A program made the position numbers and the translations under genes. From an uncultured bacterium (GTDB taxonomy: Bacteria > Actinomycetota > Coriobacteriia > Coriobacteriales > Coriobacteriaceae), in assembly GCA_905215525.1 (NCBI GenBank), contig CAJMQJ010000009.1, positions 1 to 64,000 on the forward strand: a DNA stretch of 64,000 nucleotides, read 5' to 3'. This document shows, piece after piece, positions 62,908-64,000 of the stretch (its first letter is position 1; every line of letters starts with the position of its first letter). The notes beneath the pieces were generated by a model. The model saw only the letters and a program-made list of their open reading frames with translations, searched no databases and was not told where the DNA came from.

Positions 62908-62942
62908 ACCTGCCAAAATAAACCTGTCCCTTTTTGGCAGGT
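62908..62942. repeat. REP-like palindrome, AACCTGCCA type, copy 2
   Basis: Perfect arms ACCTGCCA and TGGCAGGT around aaataaacctgtcccttttt. Almost identical to the copy at 2.6 kb, with the core gtccc here in place of atccc. Confidence 0.85.
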
Positions 62943-62961
62943 CGAGCGGAGAGGACTGTTT

Positions 62962-63897
62962 GTGAACATCCTGGTTTTGCTGCCCGTCAATGACCGCCAT
63001 CGCGCAATTCTTGAGTCGAGCGCTCCGGGCGAGGACTTTATCTACACGAGCGCCGACGCCATCACGCGCGAGCAGGTCGCCGACGCCGACGTGATCTTGG
63101 GCAACATCGACTCTGACATGCTCACGGCATGCGAGCATCTCCAGCTGCTGCAATTGCAGACCGCCGGCTATGACGACTACCTTGCCGCCGGCACCGTGCC
63201 GGCCGACGCCAAACTGTCTTGCTCGGTGGGCGCCTACGGTCAGGCTGTGAGCGAGCACATGTTTGCCATGGTCCTTTCCATGATGAAGCGCCTGCCCGGC
63301 TATCACGACTTGCAGCGCGAGCATCGCTGGGAGGATTTGGGGCCGGTCACCTCGCTCAAAAACGCCAATGTGCTGGTGCTGGGCGCGGGCGATGTCGGTG
63401 GCCACTTCGCCACGCTCTGCCGCAGCATGGGCGCGCACGTCCGCGGCATCAAGCGCCATCCGCTCGTCTACCCCATTGTGTTTGAGGACATGGACGGCAT
63501 GGATGCCCTGCCCGAGCGCCTGGCCGAGGCTGACATCGTTGCATCCTTTATGCCGAGCACACCCGAGACCCGCGGCCTGGCGAACGCCGAGTTCTTCGCC
63601 GCGATGAAACCGGGTGCCTTCTTTGCCAACGGCGGCCGCGGCGATCTTGTGGTCGCCGACGACTTGGTTGCCGCTCTGGAATCGGGACATCTCGCCGGCG
63701 CCGCGGTCGACGTCACCGACCCCGAGCCGCTGCCTGAGACAAGCCCCCTGTGGGATGCGCCCAACATGCTCATCACGCCGCACGTCTCGGGCTGGTTCCA
63801 CCTAGCCGCCACGCTCAACAACGTCGTCGACATCGCCGCGGAGAACCTGCGTCATCTGCAAGCCGGCGAGACCCTGCGCTGCTGGATCGAACATTAG
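62962..63897 (+). CDS. D-2-hydroxyacid dehydrogenase (NAD(P)-dependent)
   Basis: 311 residues from GTG with GGAGAGGA upstream. Rossmann motif VLVLGAGDVGGHFATLCRSMG at about 136; ADIVASFMPSTPETRGLAN, FFANGGRGDLVVADDLVAAL and the region AAVDVTDPEPLPETSPLWD...PHVSGW supply the catalytic Arg, Glu and His of the family. It reduces a 2-keto acid to a D-2-hydroxy acid or the reverse; the substrate is unknown. The N-terminal catalytic domain is compact and the C-terminus complete. Confidence 0.93.
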   Translation: MNILVLLPVNDRHRAILESSAPGEDFIYTSADAITREQVADADVILGNIDSDMLTACEHLQLLQLQTAGYDDYLAAGTVPADAKLSCSVGAYGQAVSEHMFAMVLSMMKRLPGYHDLQREHRWEDLGPVTSLKNANVLVLGAGDVGGHFATLCRSMGAHVRGIKRHPLVYPIVFEDMDGMDALPERLAEADIVASFMPSTPETRGLANAEFFAAMKPGAFFANGGRGDLVVADDLVAALESGHLAGAAVDVTDPEPLPETSPLWDAPNMLITPHVSGWFHLAATLNNVVDIAAENLRHLQAGETLRCWIEH

Positions 63898-63900
63898 GGT

Positions 63901-63924
63901 TCCGCCGTTCTAACGAACGGCGGA
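63901..63924 (+). terminator. stem-loop after the dehydrogenase gene
   Basis: Perfect 9-bp arms TCCGCCGTT and AACGGCGGA; no T-run, so terminator activity is moderate at best. Confidence 0.55.
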
Positions 63925-63975
63925 CCGGCCGACGCTGCGCGCCGCCCAGGGCGACAATTTGTCATTCAAAAGGCA

Positions 63976-64000
63976 AGGCATGACCAGAAGGTCTATGCCT
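63976..64000. other. hairpin cut by the window end
   Basis: AGGCAT-GACC pairs with GGTC-t-ATGCCT around an AGAA loop. What lies beyond is not visible, so its role as a terminator or repeat cannot be judged. Confidence 0.4.

Overview
The window looks like a chromosome segment of a gut actinobacterium of the class Coriobacteriia, most likely Collinsella or a close relative. The basis is the high-GC codon use, dense short operons, the gene content and family-level resemblance; no rRNA or tRNA lies in the window to confirm it. I see no tRNA, rRNA, CRISPR array, transposase, integrase or replication origin.

Layout. 1-10.4 kb is mostly housekeeping on the minus strand: a zinc-ribbon membrane protein with a proline/alanine tail (cut by the window edge), a YitT-type membrane protein, an Asp23/DUF2273/AmaP envelope-stress operon, YebC, a large DUF6020-like membrane protein, Lgt, a NifU-like scaffold, dCMP deaminase and type III pantothenate kinase. 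10.5-19.2 kb holds an OPT-family transporter, a very large cell-wall-anchored coiled-coil protein with a CAP domain, a DUF389 membrane protein, a small membrane-anchored hypothetical and a 3-hydroxyacyl-CoA dehydrogenase. 19.4-24.9 kb is a giant 2-hydroxyacyl-CoA dehydratase activase-type protein with its TetR neighbour.

25-41 kb is the accessory, least understood part. It contains four paralogous proteins of unknown function: two full-length copies built from two related units, one copy carrying only the second unit and one carrying only the first. The two full-length genes share a 5' leader in which a stem that hides the Shine-Dalgarno has co-varied between the copies. Between them lies a compact locus that has every feature expected of a type I toxin-antitoxin pair: a 41-residue hydrophobic/basic peptide, a convergent antisense RNA with its own promoter and terminator, a sequestered ribosome site and complementary mRNA ends. 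Next come an orphan PD-(D/E)XK nuclease of low-GC composition, an RtcB RNA ligase with a DnaB/RecA-like protein lacking a normal P-loop, and a WYL regulator followed by a UvrD-type helicase-nuclease.

41-64 kb: a HAD phosphatase, an MFS exporter with a TetR regulator and two visible operators, amt-glnB, a CmpB-like membrane protein, an HD phosphohydrolase, dxs, a complete polar amino acid ABC importer, a class I glutamine amidotransferase-like hydrolase, an ABC-2 exporter (one ATPase, two permeases), an XRE/DUF2975 pair, an HPt protein next to a GGDEF(degenerate)-REC-HD-GYP protein, an alpha/beta hydrolase, a radical SAM protein, a SEC-C-tagged methionine aminopeptidase and a D-2-hydroxyacid dehydrogenase.

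A second theme is intergenic palindromes. Several REP-like families occur in pairs at gene ends (stems on AACCTGCCA, AACCACCAC, ATGTGAC), most with a GTCCC or similar core, and three consecutive palindromes with about 80-bp period follow dxs. No transposase that could mobilise them is present in the window.
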